This document shows positions 24,401 to 39,400 of a stretch of DNA of 64,000 nucleotides, piece by piece (the first letter of the stretch is position 1; every line of letters begins with the position of its first letter). The stretch covers positions 11,792,815 to 11,856,814 of the forward strand of contig NC_064041.1 of the NCBI RefSeq assembly GCF_932526225.1, in the 5' to 3' direction. This DNA comes from Nematostella vectensis (lineage: Eukaryota; Cnidaria; Anthozoa; Actiniaria; Edwardsiidae). Made by a program: the position numbers and the translations under genes. The notes beneath the pieces were generated by a model. The model had not been told where the DNA came from, ran no database searches, and worked only from the letters and a program-made list of their open reading frames with translations.

Positions 24401-27400
24401 TCTTCAAGCTCAGGGTGAGACACAGGCACCGTGTTGGTCAAATAGAATGGGCCCCCTGTGGCTGCACTGGCCTGGTCCATCGGCTGTAGGTAAATGTGGC
24501 CAGAGGATGACATCAAAACCATACTGCGTTCATCATCATGGAACACAAAGCTGGCATCACGCACTTTGCCGCTAGGTAACACAAAGTAATACTGTGGGCT
24601 CAGGGCATCTGTGGCCAAATCGTAGATCTGCGTGGAGAAGGATAATGTTAACTGCTGTGGTATTTAATCAAAAGGGGTCAACGCACTGAGTTTTAAATAA
24701 ATGTGTGTTTAAACCAAATTATGCTAAAAGTGTGCTGGTAAAGTATGCTTTTGGTTTATGTACTGTATCAATTTACGGATCACTTCACCTATCTGGAACA
24801 CGTAGGACGATATCATCGTCCTACATTATATCGTCCTACGATTTACGTTACCGTAGACGATGTTAGTTTATCATCTACGATTTAACATCATGGACAATTT
24901 ACGTTTATGATTTATGTTACGATTTACGTTACAATTTAGGTTTACAATTTTCATTTTCCTGCTGGCTGTCTAAGACACCGGACTCCTTTTATAGGATTAG
25001 CCTATATCTGGACAGGGCTTTGGTTTTAGTCCAAATTTCCTATTGATGTTGGTTAATTTTTACCATAGTCCTGCTGGCTGTCTCAGACGCTGGACTCCTT
25101 ATATAGGATTAGCCTATATCTGGACAGGGCTTTGGCTTTAGTTCAAATTTTCTATTTATGCCGGTTAATTTTTGCCATAGTCCTGCTGGCTGTCTCAGAC
25201 GCTGGACTCCTTTTATAGGATTAGCCTATATCTGGACAGGGCTTTGGTTTAGGCCAATCGTAATGTAAATCGTTACGTAAATAACATAAATTGTAAAGTA
25301 AATCGTCCACGACGTTGAATCGTAGATGATAAACCAGCATCGTCTACAACAACGTAAATCGTAGGACGATATAACGTAGGACGATATCCAGATAGAATAT
25401 AGGATAGGTGAACTGGTCCCAATTTAGTGGTTCCAGATACGTGAAGTGATCCCAATTTAAAGCGTTTGAATATTGATAAAGCTTTCTCCAGTTTTTTCAA
25501 TAGTTTTACTGCTAAATGTACTAAATTCAATTAATTTTCACACTTTAGCTAGGCTTATGAGTAGGTTAATATAGGGGCAAGAGTTTATGGCATAAAAATT
25601 ACTCCCTCTATTAAGCAAATCAAATGGCAATCTGGTTGACAATCTTTGATAATAATTGCACACATCCCTCACCTTTACAAAGTCCGCTGTGACCACTGCA
25701 AGCTCTGTCTGTGACCCTGGTAACCACACAGCCTTGATGATAAAGCTCCCTGTCTCAAGCTGTGGGTGAAGGGCAAGATGGTCTACCACTGACCCAGAGC
25801 TACTGAAGGTAAGCACATGACAATCCTTCAGTCCACACACGGCCAGGAAGTCCTCGTTGCACTGGTTACCTGTAAATAAGAGAGAACAAAATTAATTGGA
25901 GAATACTGAGTGTTGGTGGCTAGATAGACTTAAAGCTGCATTATCACCAGTTTACTTCCAGTCGATTATGTAACAATCCCCAATCTCTGTGAAACATATT
26001 TCAAATTTGTAAAAGTGTGTCTATTGGAAGTTTCTTTGAGGATGTGACTGATAATATAGGGTGGATTGATAGTGGTGGATTCTAATAGATTCTTTTGTCT
26101 CTTGATGGTTGAGGTTTCCTCCGGCCCTTAGAAAGTAAAAACTGGTGACAAGACGGCTTCAAGTGAAGTAAGAAACAGCATAGAGTAAAACCCCAGCCCC
26201 TCTGAGGCAGAACTCGCAGTTCCAGCACCCCCTATTCTCCAATGCCTTGCAAGTCCAATGAGGGTGTTGTGAACATTGTTGAAAAAGACCTGCAGCAGTA
26301 TTGGACCAACAATACCCCATGCTGTACCTGTGATGGAGAGCACGGTGAATGGTACTTGAGCTGTCGCCAGCCGGGTCAGGGTCAACTTTCTCTTGCTGGA
26401 GTCTGCCTGCTTCAACAGGGCAGACAACTGCAACACTGTTATCTAAGAATAGAAATAAAGGTTATCCTTGCTCTGTGAAGCAACTCTTACAAGCTTTTGT
26501 AACATAACACACCACACAACATGGTCACAAGCAGCCACAACATAGCCATGTCATAACCACGCATAAAACATAAAACCGATCAAGAAGAATCATCTGTCTC
26601 TAAAAAAATATAATTAAAAGTTCTGTGAAACCGCTTTGCCAACAGCAGATTAGTGTCTGTACATTCTCAGGAATTTTTGCTGTGCATATAAGTCTATCCG
26701 AAATTTAGAACGGCGAAATTTAGGCGAAATTCGGCTAGAACTACATTTGCCTAAAATTTTTGCTTAGGTGAAAATTCGCCGATATTTCGGGAGCGTGCCA
26801 AACAAAAGAATTTCGGCGCCGCCGAATTTTCAGCGAATTACGGGTGTTTTCAGATGCCGAACGTCGGCGAATTGCGGCATTCTGTCAGTACTTAACTAAA
26901 CACTTCACTACCACTCAACCTGCAGCAGTCTACACAAACACACAGCACAAGACCATTTACAGACCCACCTTTCCTTTCTCGTGACTGACGGCAAGGTGCT
27001 GTCGACGGCCTTTAGGTGATGCCAAGCAACACATTGCAACACGTCGTAACACATGTGCACCTATCAGCTGCCGGATAGTCTGTCCTTGCTCACCACTGAA
27101 TGTCATGCGGACATTCTCAAAGGCTCCTTCTTGTGAACCGAGGGTAGGTACCTGACGATTACAATATGGGCAATTTAAATTATGTTGGCTGTCCTACAGC
27201 TTGTGAATGTCTTAGTGGCACTTCACTGGTCTAGTCCAGACTGAAACCCATAATCTGGCCATATATTTAAAGGCAGTGAAACATGGTTATTAATTAGAAT
27301 TTTTTATCATCCATAAATATTGAAAATTAAACATGAGATGGTTAGACGTCTCATTGACATATTTACCACTACTGGTAGTGTATTGGACATTAATTAAATA

Positions 27401-30400
27401 AAATAATCACTGTTATTCAACTCTGGAGACTTTATTTAAATATCCTCAGGGCAGATGCTAACCTCAATACATTACAGGGCAAGAGTCTCCCGCTATAACA
27501 TATTCAACATGCACTAACCATGAGTTGATCTGATGTCTCGATTGTCTTCTCTTCAGTGTGAAGGTCATCAAGTGCAGTCTTTAGGAGCTGGGCAGCACTA
27601 GTAGCTGATGATGAGTGACCGCTAGACTCAAGAACAGGGCTCATGAGGGAATTTAGTAGCTGCAGTACTGATGTCATCAGGGGTGAAGTTTCAAGCATCT
27701 TGAGCAGTGAGTCCTTTTGTTTCTGCACACAAAAGGTAGGAGTTATGGTTTTATAAATATAATTTATATTTTATTGCATACTTATGCTGATAGAACTGTC
27801 TGATATTATTCGCAAACTAAACTGCCTTTTTCCAGCCATGATAATAAATCAAGAAAGCATTCCTCAATCTTGTCTCATCATCCTCATCCTTTGGACTCAT
27901 CGTAGATGGCCCACACAAACCCTCTCCACACTCTGCTGCAGTTAGACACCTATACAGAGACCCAAGACCTTTACCTCAATTTGACTGGCTAGTGCTTGAA
28001 TGGCCTTAGGAGTTGTAGATGCATCCTCAGGACCCAGCCCCCCTGAGGCAATACTAGCAGAACCAGCACCCCCCTGGCCACCATTGCCATGCAGGGCGGA
28101 GCTGCTGGAGGACCTTCTTGGGGCGTTGTCTGTCTCTTCTAGTGTCTCGTCTGATTCAGGTCCATTAGCAAATGCTGCTGTCGTGGCATTAGATGAGTTG
28201 GCATCCTTCATAATGCTAGGGACTCGTTTGACTAATGCCTGGGAAAAAAGGTTTCATATTAATGTAATTCAATACTATTGAAGACCCTTTTTCAGAAATG
28301 TGTAACAGATCTTTACTGCATAAACACACACACAGAAACAATGCTATTGAGATGCATATTTCAGAAGCAAACAAAATCCACAATATTAATGCTTTGTTCA
28401 GTATTTAACAGCCTTTGTCAGCCACCATTTTGTCATCCTAACAAAGTACCAAGCATGAGAAAGCATCCATTTCCATCGGCTGATTTGGGGAAGCCAATGC
28501 GATATCTTTGGTTGAATTTGCTGAATACAGTTTTAAACTTTATTTTTAGATGGTTATTTCGAGATTTTAGCACATTATGTGCCTTCCAATATTCAAGGGA
28601 AACTATAACAAAGGTGTGGCTGACAAGGGATATTTAAGTATGAATATAAAATGACAGAGTCGATAACACCAGTAAAGGTACGAGTATCATTCCAGTGCGC
28701 ACATTGACATGTTACCTGACAACTGCCGTCTTCCTTAGCACCACAGTCGCAGAAGAATGACCCATACTTGGCGTAAGTGACATCATGGTCTTTGTGACAC
28801 ACCTTGGCACAGACGGTGCACACTCCGACCCCATCGTTCATCTTGCACGTATGGCAGTGGTACCAGTGCTGGTTCATGAACTCTTTCTGGGTGACAGTGA
28901 ATGTACAGAGCTTGTTGCTTAATGAGTCCTCGTCCTGAAAAAGAGAGCAACAGTGTGGATCAGGTATTTGGTTCATTAACTTATTCTGTCGGATGATGAA
29001 CATGCAAAGCTTACTGTATTTGAAAACAATCTTTGGACATGGATTACTGTTTAATGAATTCCTTTATCCTCTTTTAATGTGGAGCATGCTCAATTGTTTA
29101 AAGTTACTCTTAAATATAATATCATCACAGACACTGTCACTGTCTCTTCTACAGCACTATCATCATAACCACTTGCACAATTACAATCACCTCTACAATC
29201 GTTGTCACTACTCTTTACCATGGCTGTCATCTTCTTTGCCACAAACACTGTCACCACCTTGCATACTACAATCTTCACTGCATTATACACTCTTCACCCA
29301 TGCCGTTATCTTCATCACCACCTTACATATTACAATCGCCACCATCATCATAGGCTACATACCGACTCTTCAGTATGGCTACCATCTTCATCCCAAGACC
29401 ACCTTTAATCTTCATCATCATCATGTCATATTCACCAATATCTCAATTATTACAATTGCCACCATCATCATACCCTAAATACCGACTCTTCACTACCACT
29501 ATCATCTTCATCACCAATTCATTTTTTACAATTGTCACAGTCATGCCCTACATCCTTACTTTTTACAGCTGAAATCATCTACATCATGACCCCACTTAAC
29601 ATAATCATCACTGTCATCATACTATACATACCGATTCTTCACCACCACTGTCATCTTCATCACCACCAATGTCGTCCATCCAGTCAGAGTCCAACTCCTG
29701 GGCAGCGGTATCCCCATCTGTATGGGTAGCCCGTGGTGATGGAGGGCTCTCCTTATACATAGTGTGCCTTAGTGCCAGGACAAGCTCAGCCAGGTAGGCT
29801 AGCAACGGGCCTACCATTTCTACAGAACTGCTCTCCTGCCTTGAGGGTGCTGGGTCATCTGTGTGAAGTTCGGATTGGCTGAAGAGGTATCACGGTCAGA
29901 AAATGTGGAATATAGGCAACAATAAACCCGAGAAGTAAAATGACAACAGTAACATGATGAAATACTACCCAAGCAAAATACCACAGGCATGTCTTTGTAG
30001 GTTATATAGGCAACAATTAACAGAAGTAAAAGGACAATAATGGCTGTAGCAATTAAAAAAAAAAACAGAACTAACAACACTAACTACAATGAAAAAAATG
30101 GCATGAAATTTTCCAATTTTTAATATATAAGCTCAAGATTCCACATACATGGAGTTCCTCTGACCAAAAGCTTAATTCCAAATTTTAAAGAAATTTAGAG
30201 GATATGAAATTTAGATATTAGCGAGCAAACTTGGCTTAATTTCTGATCAGAGCCCGATTTCTCCCTAAAAACGAGGAGAATTCATACTTGAACATTTGAA
30301 AATTGCACTTCAAGCCTCATATCTCGAAGACGAATCCATTAAAAAAAAATACTTTTTGATATGTTGTTTTACATAACATAAGGAACCTCTATGCAAAAAT

Positions 30401-33400
30401 TCAAGCTTACCGAAGTTAACCAGACCTTATTTTGGGAAAACTTGCCATTTTTTGCTCTGTTAACTACAACATAAAACTAAAGCAACCGAGAAAAAGCATC
30501 AGCAACAACAAAAAAGAAACAACAACAGCAACCACAACAACAACAACAACAGCAAGCAACAACAAGCAACAACAACCACAACAACAACAACAACAACAGC
30601 AACCACAACAACAACAACAACCACAACAACAACAACAACAACAAGCAACAACAACAACAACAACAACAAGCAACCACAACAACAACAACAACAGCAACCA
30701 CAACAACAACAAGCAACAACAACAACAACAACAAGCAACAACAACAACAACAGCAACCACAACAACAACAACAACAGCAACCACAACAACAACAACAACA
30801 GCAACCACAACAACAACAACAACAGCAAGCAACAACAAGCAACAACAACAACAGCAAGCAACAACAAGCAACAACAAGCAACAACAAGAACAACAAAAGA
30901 AAAAACAACAGCAACCACAACAACAACAACAACAGCAACCACAACAACAACAACAACAGCAACCACAACAACAACAACAACAACAAGCAACAACAAGCAA
31001 CAACAAGCAACAACAAGAACAACAACAAAAGAAACAACAACAGCAACCACAACAACAACAGCAACCACAACAACAACAGCAACCACAACAACAACAGCAA
31101 CCACAACAACAAGCAACAACAACAAAAGAAACAACAGCAGTAGAAGTGGAAGGAATAGCATCTACTGTACAGCAAAAGTGATAAAAATATATCATTTTGT
31201 TACACAGTACATATCTAGCCAGCCATTAGCAACAAAGACAGATAAGCAACATATTTTGTTACTTAGCAAAATGAATAACCTCATGTTGCCAAGTATTTAA
31301 GCAATGAATAGCATTGAGAACAGCAATGACAAAATTTATCTTTCTGTTACCAAGTATGTAGCCAGCCAATAGCAGCCTGGCAAAGCAAGATGTGTCCATT
31401 GCTGTCATTTCCACTTGCCAGGATAGAGGCTGTGTTGATCACATCACTGAACTTGGCCCCAGCACTGGACAACTCCTTCCCTGCGAGCTCCAGCAGTTTG
31501 CTTCCCAGAGGAATCAGGGCCTTTAGCAGAGCTGTGGACACACTCTGGCTAACAGCACTGTGGAAAATGAACATTTAGTCATTTTACAGTGGAACAATAT
31601 GCAATGAGGACACTAAAGTAGAACCTATAAAAATCATTTGTTTTGTTTTCAATTTTCACAATTTTCCCTGCATTGTCTTGTTTTTTTTTCTTAGACCATA
31701 CATCACACAAGATGAATGGACTGAAAAAGAATAAACACTGATGAATTTAATCTTTAAATTTATCTAGACTACATCTATTTTAGCTCATTTCCATGTAACC
31801 GCCTCAATTGTTAATTTAACTCAGAATTCCCTTATTTGTTGTTGAATGCCTGTAGACTGTTTCAAGTTGTCTAGTTTCATGTGATTATGTGTCCCTGCAC
31901 AGGAAAAATAAAATAAAATAAGGAATTTGCTTCATTGGATGAACAAAAAAATTTCCACCAAGCACCCTGCCACATGTTTTGAAAAACTAGCCATCACTGC
32001 CAGTGCTGAATAATGTATGTGCATGCGCGTGCTCTGCGCGTGATTTGTTTGATAATGAGGGAGTCATAACAAAAATTATAGCCTTAAGTTTGGTCTAGTT
32101 TTCTTAGCTTTCGCCAAAATGTGACAGTTCGCTGGTAAAACGCCGGCATTTCAAAACAAAAAGGCTGGTTTAACCATGCGGTACTGGAACTAGTCTTGCA
32201 TTTTTCGCACTGGCACCATTACCTTGTATCTTTGACCAAGTGAGATGCAAAAGACTGCAAGAGCATCCTATTGTCCGCCATCTTGCCGGTATTCTCACAG
32301 TCCTCTTGGATGCCAATGACAATCCTGGTCAGCCACGCCTCAAGGGCGGAAGAAGGGATAGAGTTCATCTCAGACATTGCATGGCACAAAGACTTGACGG
32401 CTGTTTCTGATGCATGCTTCTCGCCTGCAAGGTAGTCATGATAAATTGGAGAATCAATTGCACAGTGATTTCAGTGTTACTTCTTCGCAAAGCAACAGTC
32501 AAAATCATGCAGAATGATCAAATTTTAGGTGTATCCAGGTTGTATACTTACCCGACTTAGACATTAAAGAGAGTAAATGTAATGTAATCAATCAAACAGA
32601 AAATTGCTTCCTTTCTTTGTATTTCGTACATAAGGATGGAGTGAACAGGAGGGTTCTCTGTTGTTTTGTTACCCACTCTGCCCTATTTTAATTGATCTTC
32701 TAAATACAAGTGTTACTAGTAAAAATCATGAGCTTAGGGACATGAAAAACCATGATGATGATAAAAATCAAGATGACACAACTAAAAAAAGATGATGGTG
32801 TGATATAAGCACAAAGATCACAATAACCATGATGGTTAGAATAACAATGACATATCTCTAAAGAAGATGATAATGGTGTGATAAACAATCAAAACAATGA
32901 TGACATATCCTAAAGAAGATTATACTAGTGTGATAAACAATCACAACAAAGATGACATAACCTAAAAAAGATAATAATGGTATGATAAACAATCACAACA
33001 ATGATGACATATCCTAAGGAAGATGATAATGATGTGATAAACAATCACAATGATGACATATCCTAAAAAAAGGTAATAATGGTGTGATAAACAATCACAA
33101 TAATGGTAACATATCTCTGAAGAAGATAATAATGGTATGATAAACAATCACAATAATGATAACATATCTCTGAAGAAGATAATAATGGTGTGATAAACAA
33201 TCACAACAATGATGACATATCTCTAAAGAAGATAATAATGGTGTGATAAACTATTACAACAATGATAACATATCTCTGAAGAAGATGAATGTTGTGATAA
33301 ACACAACAATATCAATATGGTGTCATACACAATCACAACAACCATGATGATGGCCTGGTAATAATGACATCATTAATTAAGATGATGATGGTGTGTAGTA

Positions 33401-36400
33401 TAGAGGCGAATTCAGGGCTCACCAAGTTGCAGGATCCTGACTAGCAGCTTCAGTGTCCTGTTGACATAGTTGAGGGAGACGCTCTGGTTTGATGACAGAA
33501 CGATGACATACACCAACTGCTTCCCGTCAAACTCCTCATCAAGCAATTCCCGTCCAGTATGACGCTCCAGCAAAGATTCTACATATTTCCAGCATTCCAG
33601 CAGAACCTCTTCCCCAATGTACAGGCTTGAAAGACGTGAGACAAATAGTACTTTAACAACCAACTCCAAACATGCACCCATTTCTTGAGTCCCCTCTCAG
33701 GGTCACTCCCCAACAAAAATAATAACAAATAATATACAGACAAACCTCTTGAACTCTGAGTAAATACAATACAATGAAACCCAAATAACTTTAGAACTAA
33801 ATTAACTAAAACTACAGTGTTAATGCTGTCCAATTTCTTAACTCAGGTAAGTTTTCAGAAACCCTAAAATCAAGCCCTGAAAACAGTAACATCCAAGTTC
33901 CTGCAATACCTGTCTTTGTCCAGTATAGCCTGCTCCCTCAGAAACCCTAAAATCAAGCCCTGAAAACAGTAACATCCAAGTTCCTGCAATACCTGTCTTT
34001 GTCCAGTATAGCCTGCTCCCTCAGTAGTTTCTGGCAATTCCGCAGCACATAACAATGGAGGCTCCTTGCAAATGCCTCACCATCGGAACAGCCAACCACC
34101 CTTTCCAGGATACCAGAAGTCATCTCCGCCACATATTCTGTGGTAACGTCAACCATCAGAGGAACACAGCTGCTTGTCAGCTCTTCAGCATACACCGTGT
34201 GGATGGAACCTTCTTCTTTCGGGCACCACCTGGAAAAATCCATTGAATTAGAGTACATTAAACACCTGCATATACTAAGAACCTCGAAATTTCAAAATAA
34301 ATAGATTCTTATAAATTGGGGTGCCTTTTTTTCCTTTTTTTCTTATTGGTTCTTTTTTTTTAATTTGTGCCAGACAATAACAGTCACTGATCAGAATGCC
34401 TGTTAACTATAACAATCAATGCTGAATCAAATCAGTATTTGAGTGATCTTTCAAATAAGAATCCATTCTTCCCTGCCAGGATGATAAGGTTCCTATAAAA
34501 ATGTGCTTAAAATTTCCAATTTCAGTCTGTAGGTTCTTTCTTTAGGTGTTCACTGGATTGATCACCAAACCCACAAATAGTTTGGCTGAATTTCAAATTC
34601 TTGCAAACTCTTGGGAACTAAACAGACAATGAAACCAATCCAGTTCGATTCAAATGAAAATGAATAAAATGAATGCATTAAAACTGTCCATACTTTGGCC
34701 ATGTTGACTAACCACAAGTCGAAGAAACAGCACTACCATAAAAGGTAAAAAAACAGCACTAGCATTCAGCAATGCAGGCACTGTTTGCACATGGCTTTAG
34801 TATAAAAATGCCCTTAGACTGAATAAACAATAGCACTAACTGATGGACTGACTGACCAACTAAATTGAACTCACATGATGAGGTCAGCTGCCAGCTGTAG
34901 CAGTGACTTTAGAGTATGCTTGAGACCTGGTGCGAGCCAAAAGGGGTTGGTTCCGCACATGGCTGACAGGTGGGCAGACACCAGGGAGTCCAGGAAGTTT
35001 TCTATGGTGTTGGTGGTAGCACTGTCTTCACTGGCATTCTTGCGCCAGGAAGTAATGGATGGGAAATTTGACAGCACCATGTTGTTCCATTTTAATATTG
35101 CTACTTGGACAACAGATGGGAGACCTGTAACAGGGAGTGTTTTTTCATTTTGATGTTTCATTTTATATTTCATTTTATTATTTCTGTTTAATTCGGCAAG
35201 TGCTTACAGCATTAGTAATTACAATCAACAACATCAATATAATCAAAGCTATCAATCTGACCACTATCACTACAACAAATGCATAACTATCATCACCACA
35301 GTGCACTTCCATTGCCATTAGTACTCCTAGTATAATCATCACAATCACTATCATTATCTTGCCAACACCATCACCATCTCCATCACCATCACCATCTTCA
35401 TCACAATCACCATCTCCATCACCATCACCATCTTCATCACAATCAATCATCATCACCATCATCATCTCCTTCACCATCACCATTACTATTACCATCATCA
35501 CTATAACTATTAATCATGAAGTTGTCATCATAAACGTGACAATGATATTTATTATATCAAAACCATCACTAGCATCACTTGCTACATGGTTACATGTTTT
35601 GTCACTCATTTTATTCAAAATCTCATAAGTTTCTCCAGTACCCTTCAGAATCCAATATGTATTATAGTATGAAGCTTTTAATTGCATATTCTTAAGTGAT
35701 TTATTGTTAACAACAACACTTAAGGCCGCATTGTCGCCAGTTTACTTCCGGTCAATTACGTAACAATATCTGATGATTTTTAACGGAAAAGGTGAAAAAT
35801 ATATTTTAAAATACTGAAAGCAGTGTGTCTATTGGAAGTTTCTTTGAGGATGTGATTGATAGTTTAAAGCGGATGGCCTGTAAAATATCTCGGATTTTAA
35901 TTGATTCTTTTGTCTTTTAACGGTTGAGGTTTCTGTCGGACCTCTGGAAGTAAACTGGTGACAATGCGGCTTTAATATGTTGCATTATGATGACCATAAA
36001 AATCTAGTTATTGCCAAGTACCTGTGCAAACTGTCATTGATAGCGACGGCTGCTTTGGCAGTTGCATACAACCGATCTTTATAACATTGGAGTAGGCAGA
36101 CATGGCCTCAGGCGAGAGTATTCGTCTGTTTTCCTCTGACAAAGCTTGGCACCCCAGCTGCTCTTCCACCACACGAGATAGTAGAGAGAACCTGGAAATA
36201 GTAAATCAGATATTAACAAATAGAATAAACATTTTCACTATTTTTAAAGCATTTCTAGGTCAAGTTAACACATTGACCCCTCAACCGGCCTGCACTGGCT
36301 TTGGGAAGTACCCACAACCCAAAAAATTCATAAATTAAAAATAAACACAACAAGATGAAGATACTCAGGCATCAGTCTAAGGGATACATGGTCTTGCAGA

Positions 36401-39400
36401 TATGCATCCAACCAAGGTGTTGGCATCTACTCTTAAGCCAAATAATAGCACAGGTTCTTTGACAAATCTCAAATCGAACAAGAAGAGAAAAGCAGAATCA
36501 CCCCTCTCAATAAAACGCTCAAAATACCACACAAGGGAGAGAAATCAGCAAACACAGCTCAAGACACAAATAGATACCTTTATTCTGATCCTCCAGGTAC
36601 ATTTCCTTGGCCTCAAGACACAATGTTCATTCCTTGAAGGATTGTACAACCACGAAAATATCTTTACGTATTGCAAAGCATTCTGGGAGATCCAGGGGAA
36701 AATTCACGAGGGGAGGGCCAGTCAACACTCCTCTCCCCAAAGTCAGATGGTTTTTTATAAGTCTTTTCACCCCGAAGCCAAACGAATCAATTCCAGGCCA
36801 TACAGACCCAGAATAGCAGTGTAAACAATTTTGCAATCAATTTGGTTTCAGAAAAGACAGCATTTAGGAGAGCTGTGGTGATTCATTAGAAAATTATTTT
36901 CTCATCCGGGCAAAGCCAAACAAGAAAAAATCATCATGAATCCACCTTTGCTTGCAAATATCCATAAGCAAAGCACTCAATTATACCCCAAAAGACTTCA
37001 TGATGTCCTGAGACACTCTCCTAATATGCTCATAGCTGTATTTTTGATGAAAAATACAAGCAACCATCAACTTGTGCTGGCTTCAGCACATCGACGAGGG
37101 ATTAAAAGTGGGGACTGCAAAGCACTGTTGGGAAGCTTGGATACCGCTGACTAGGTGCAGCTGTGTTTGACTTTGACGGGCTGTATAAAACTCAGAATAG
37201 GGGGGGAGGTATCTGTTTTCAGTCTGTTTTTTGTAAATTCAGCTCCAAAAAAGCCAGGAGTCAATGGGTTAATCAACCACCCCTAGATTTTAATCAAAAT
37301 AACTAGACCTTTTTAGACTTGTGCTGTGACATACACCAGTGGATTGGATCACATATATGCCATTTCTAGCAAGTGAATATCTTTAACCTAGAAAATAGAT
37401 TTTTTTTTACTTGGACATGACTGGACTCATTGATAGGGATGATATGCATAGCTTTTTTAGAAAAAAATGCCCAAGAAAACATCAGATTCAGGCAAGGTTT
37501 TGTGATAAGATTACTTTGACGGTGAATATACAGGAAAAGTACCAAAAGTGGGTTGACACTGCTGCTTTGAATTTATAAAGGCAAATATTTTTATAGAATT
37601 TGGGCTCCCTGTGGTTTCCCTAATGGTTTTAACATAAGAATTATCTGTTATAATATCAGCCATAACTTAAAGGAGGCTTGTTTGTATATCAAGCAGAATT
37701 TGCCTACACTGTTGTATGCACCTAAGCTTGCGAAAAATGCATTGTTCTCAGGCAGTGAGGCAAGCATGATTTTTAGGGTGTGTTGGTAAACACATTGATC
37801 CCTCAACCGGCCTGTACCGGCTTTGGGAAGTACCCACAACCCAAAAAATTCATAAATTCAAAATAAACACAACAAGATGAAGATACTCAGGCATCAGTCT
37901 AAGGGATACATGGTCTTGCAGATATGCATCCAACCAAGGTGTTGGCACCTACTCTTAAGCCAAATAATAGCACAGGTTCTTTGACAAATCTCAAATCGAA
38001 CAAGGAGAGAAAAGCAGAACCACCCCTCTCAATAAAACGCTCAAAATACCACACAAGGGAGAGAAATCAGCAAACACAGCTCAAGACACAAATAGATACC
38101 TTTATTCTGATCCTCCAGGTACATTTCCTTGGCCTCAAGACACAATGTTCATTCCTTGAAGGATTGTACAACCACGAAAATATCTTTACGAATTGCAAAG
38201 CATTCTGGGAGATCCAGGGGAAAATTCACGAGGGGAGGGCCAGTCAACACTCCTCTCCCCAAAGTCAGATGGTTTTTTATAAGTCTTTTCACCCCGAAGC
38301 CAAACGAATCAATTCCAGGCCATACAGACCCAGAATAGCAGTGTAAACAATTTTGCAATCAATTTGGTTTCAGAAAAGACAGCATTTAGGAGAGCTGTGG
38401 TGATTCATTAGAAAATTATTTTCTCATCCGGGCAAAGCCAAACAAGAAAAAATCATCATGAATCCACCTTTGCTTGCAAATATCCATAAGCAAAGCACTC
38501 AATTATACCCCAAAAGACTTCATGATGTCCTGAGACACTCTCCTAATATGCTCATAGCTGTATTTTTTATGAAAAATACGAGCAACCATCAACTTGTGCT
38601 GGCTTCAGCACCTCGACGAGGGATTAAAAGTGGGGACTGCAAAGCACTGTTGGGAAGCTTGGATACCGCTGACTAGGTGCAGCTGTGTTTGACTTTGACG
38701 GGCTGTATAAAACTCAGAATAGGGGGGGGGGTATCTGTTTTCAGTCTGTTTTTTGTAAATTCAGCTCCAAAAAAGCCAGGAGTCAATGGGTTAAAGTGAT
38801 TGTGTGTCAATAGCCATTTTGTCACCCGAGTAAAATAGGTGTGGCAAAGTATCCATTTCCATCAGTTGTTTTTTCGGAGAGCTATTATGATATTTTTAAT
38901 TGTAATTGGTAAATGACATAAATAAACATCTTTATATTTTTTTCCATAGAATGTCCTTCAACCATGCCTTTGCTATTGCTAAATGCAGTGGTCTACTTTT
39001 AATAAAACATAAAAACATTAATGACCCACAATTAAAGTCTGATAATTGAAAAGCAATATCTAATAGGTATGTCAATTAATTACTTGGATAAGACTTTGGA
39101 TGCTTTATGTGGCTTGGTATTCAGTACTGTAGGAGCGTAAAATGTTAGGCGTGATTTGCCTGCATAAATTGTACAGTGAACAGTCTTACCTTGCAAACTT
39201 CTGGAATGGTGGAATAAGTTTGAGGATTACTGGCACCAGTTCCTTGGCTATCTGCATGACCTGAGTAAGGTCAGGATCCTCGTCTATATTACCAAACAGC
39301 TTGTCCAGCATCAGATGTGTCTTGGTGACAATAAGATTCAGAGCCATTACCCAGTGAAGGCTAGGAAGGCCTGAAGTATCGAGGTTCCCGGAGAACTCAC

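Noticed and set aside
30432-31195. Long Gln/Thr/Asn-rich and Cys/Val/Leu-rich ORFs (about 220-250 codons) on both strands
   Set aside because: They are by-products of the (CAA)n microsatellite lying in a UBR4 intron. Nothing outside the repeat supports coding.
36022-36100. Possible frameshift in UBR4 exon 19 (alternative frame reading [20 protein letters not shown])
   Set aside because: That frame has a TGA just upstream and would leave exon 20 out of phase. The chosen frame joins both neighbours and aligns at GLPSVVQ.
36402-38346. Repeated 140-codon and 69-codon ORFs, also at 41444-42196
   Set aside because: They recur only because the three TTAA elements are recent copies. Differences between copies are not biased to third codon positions by eye, and no transposase motif is seen.
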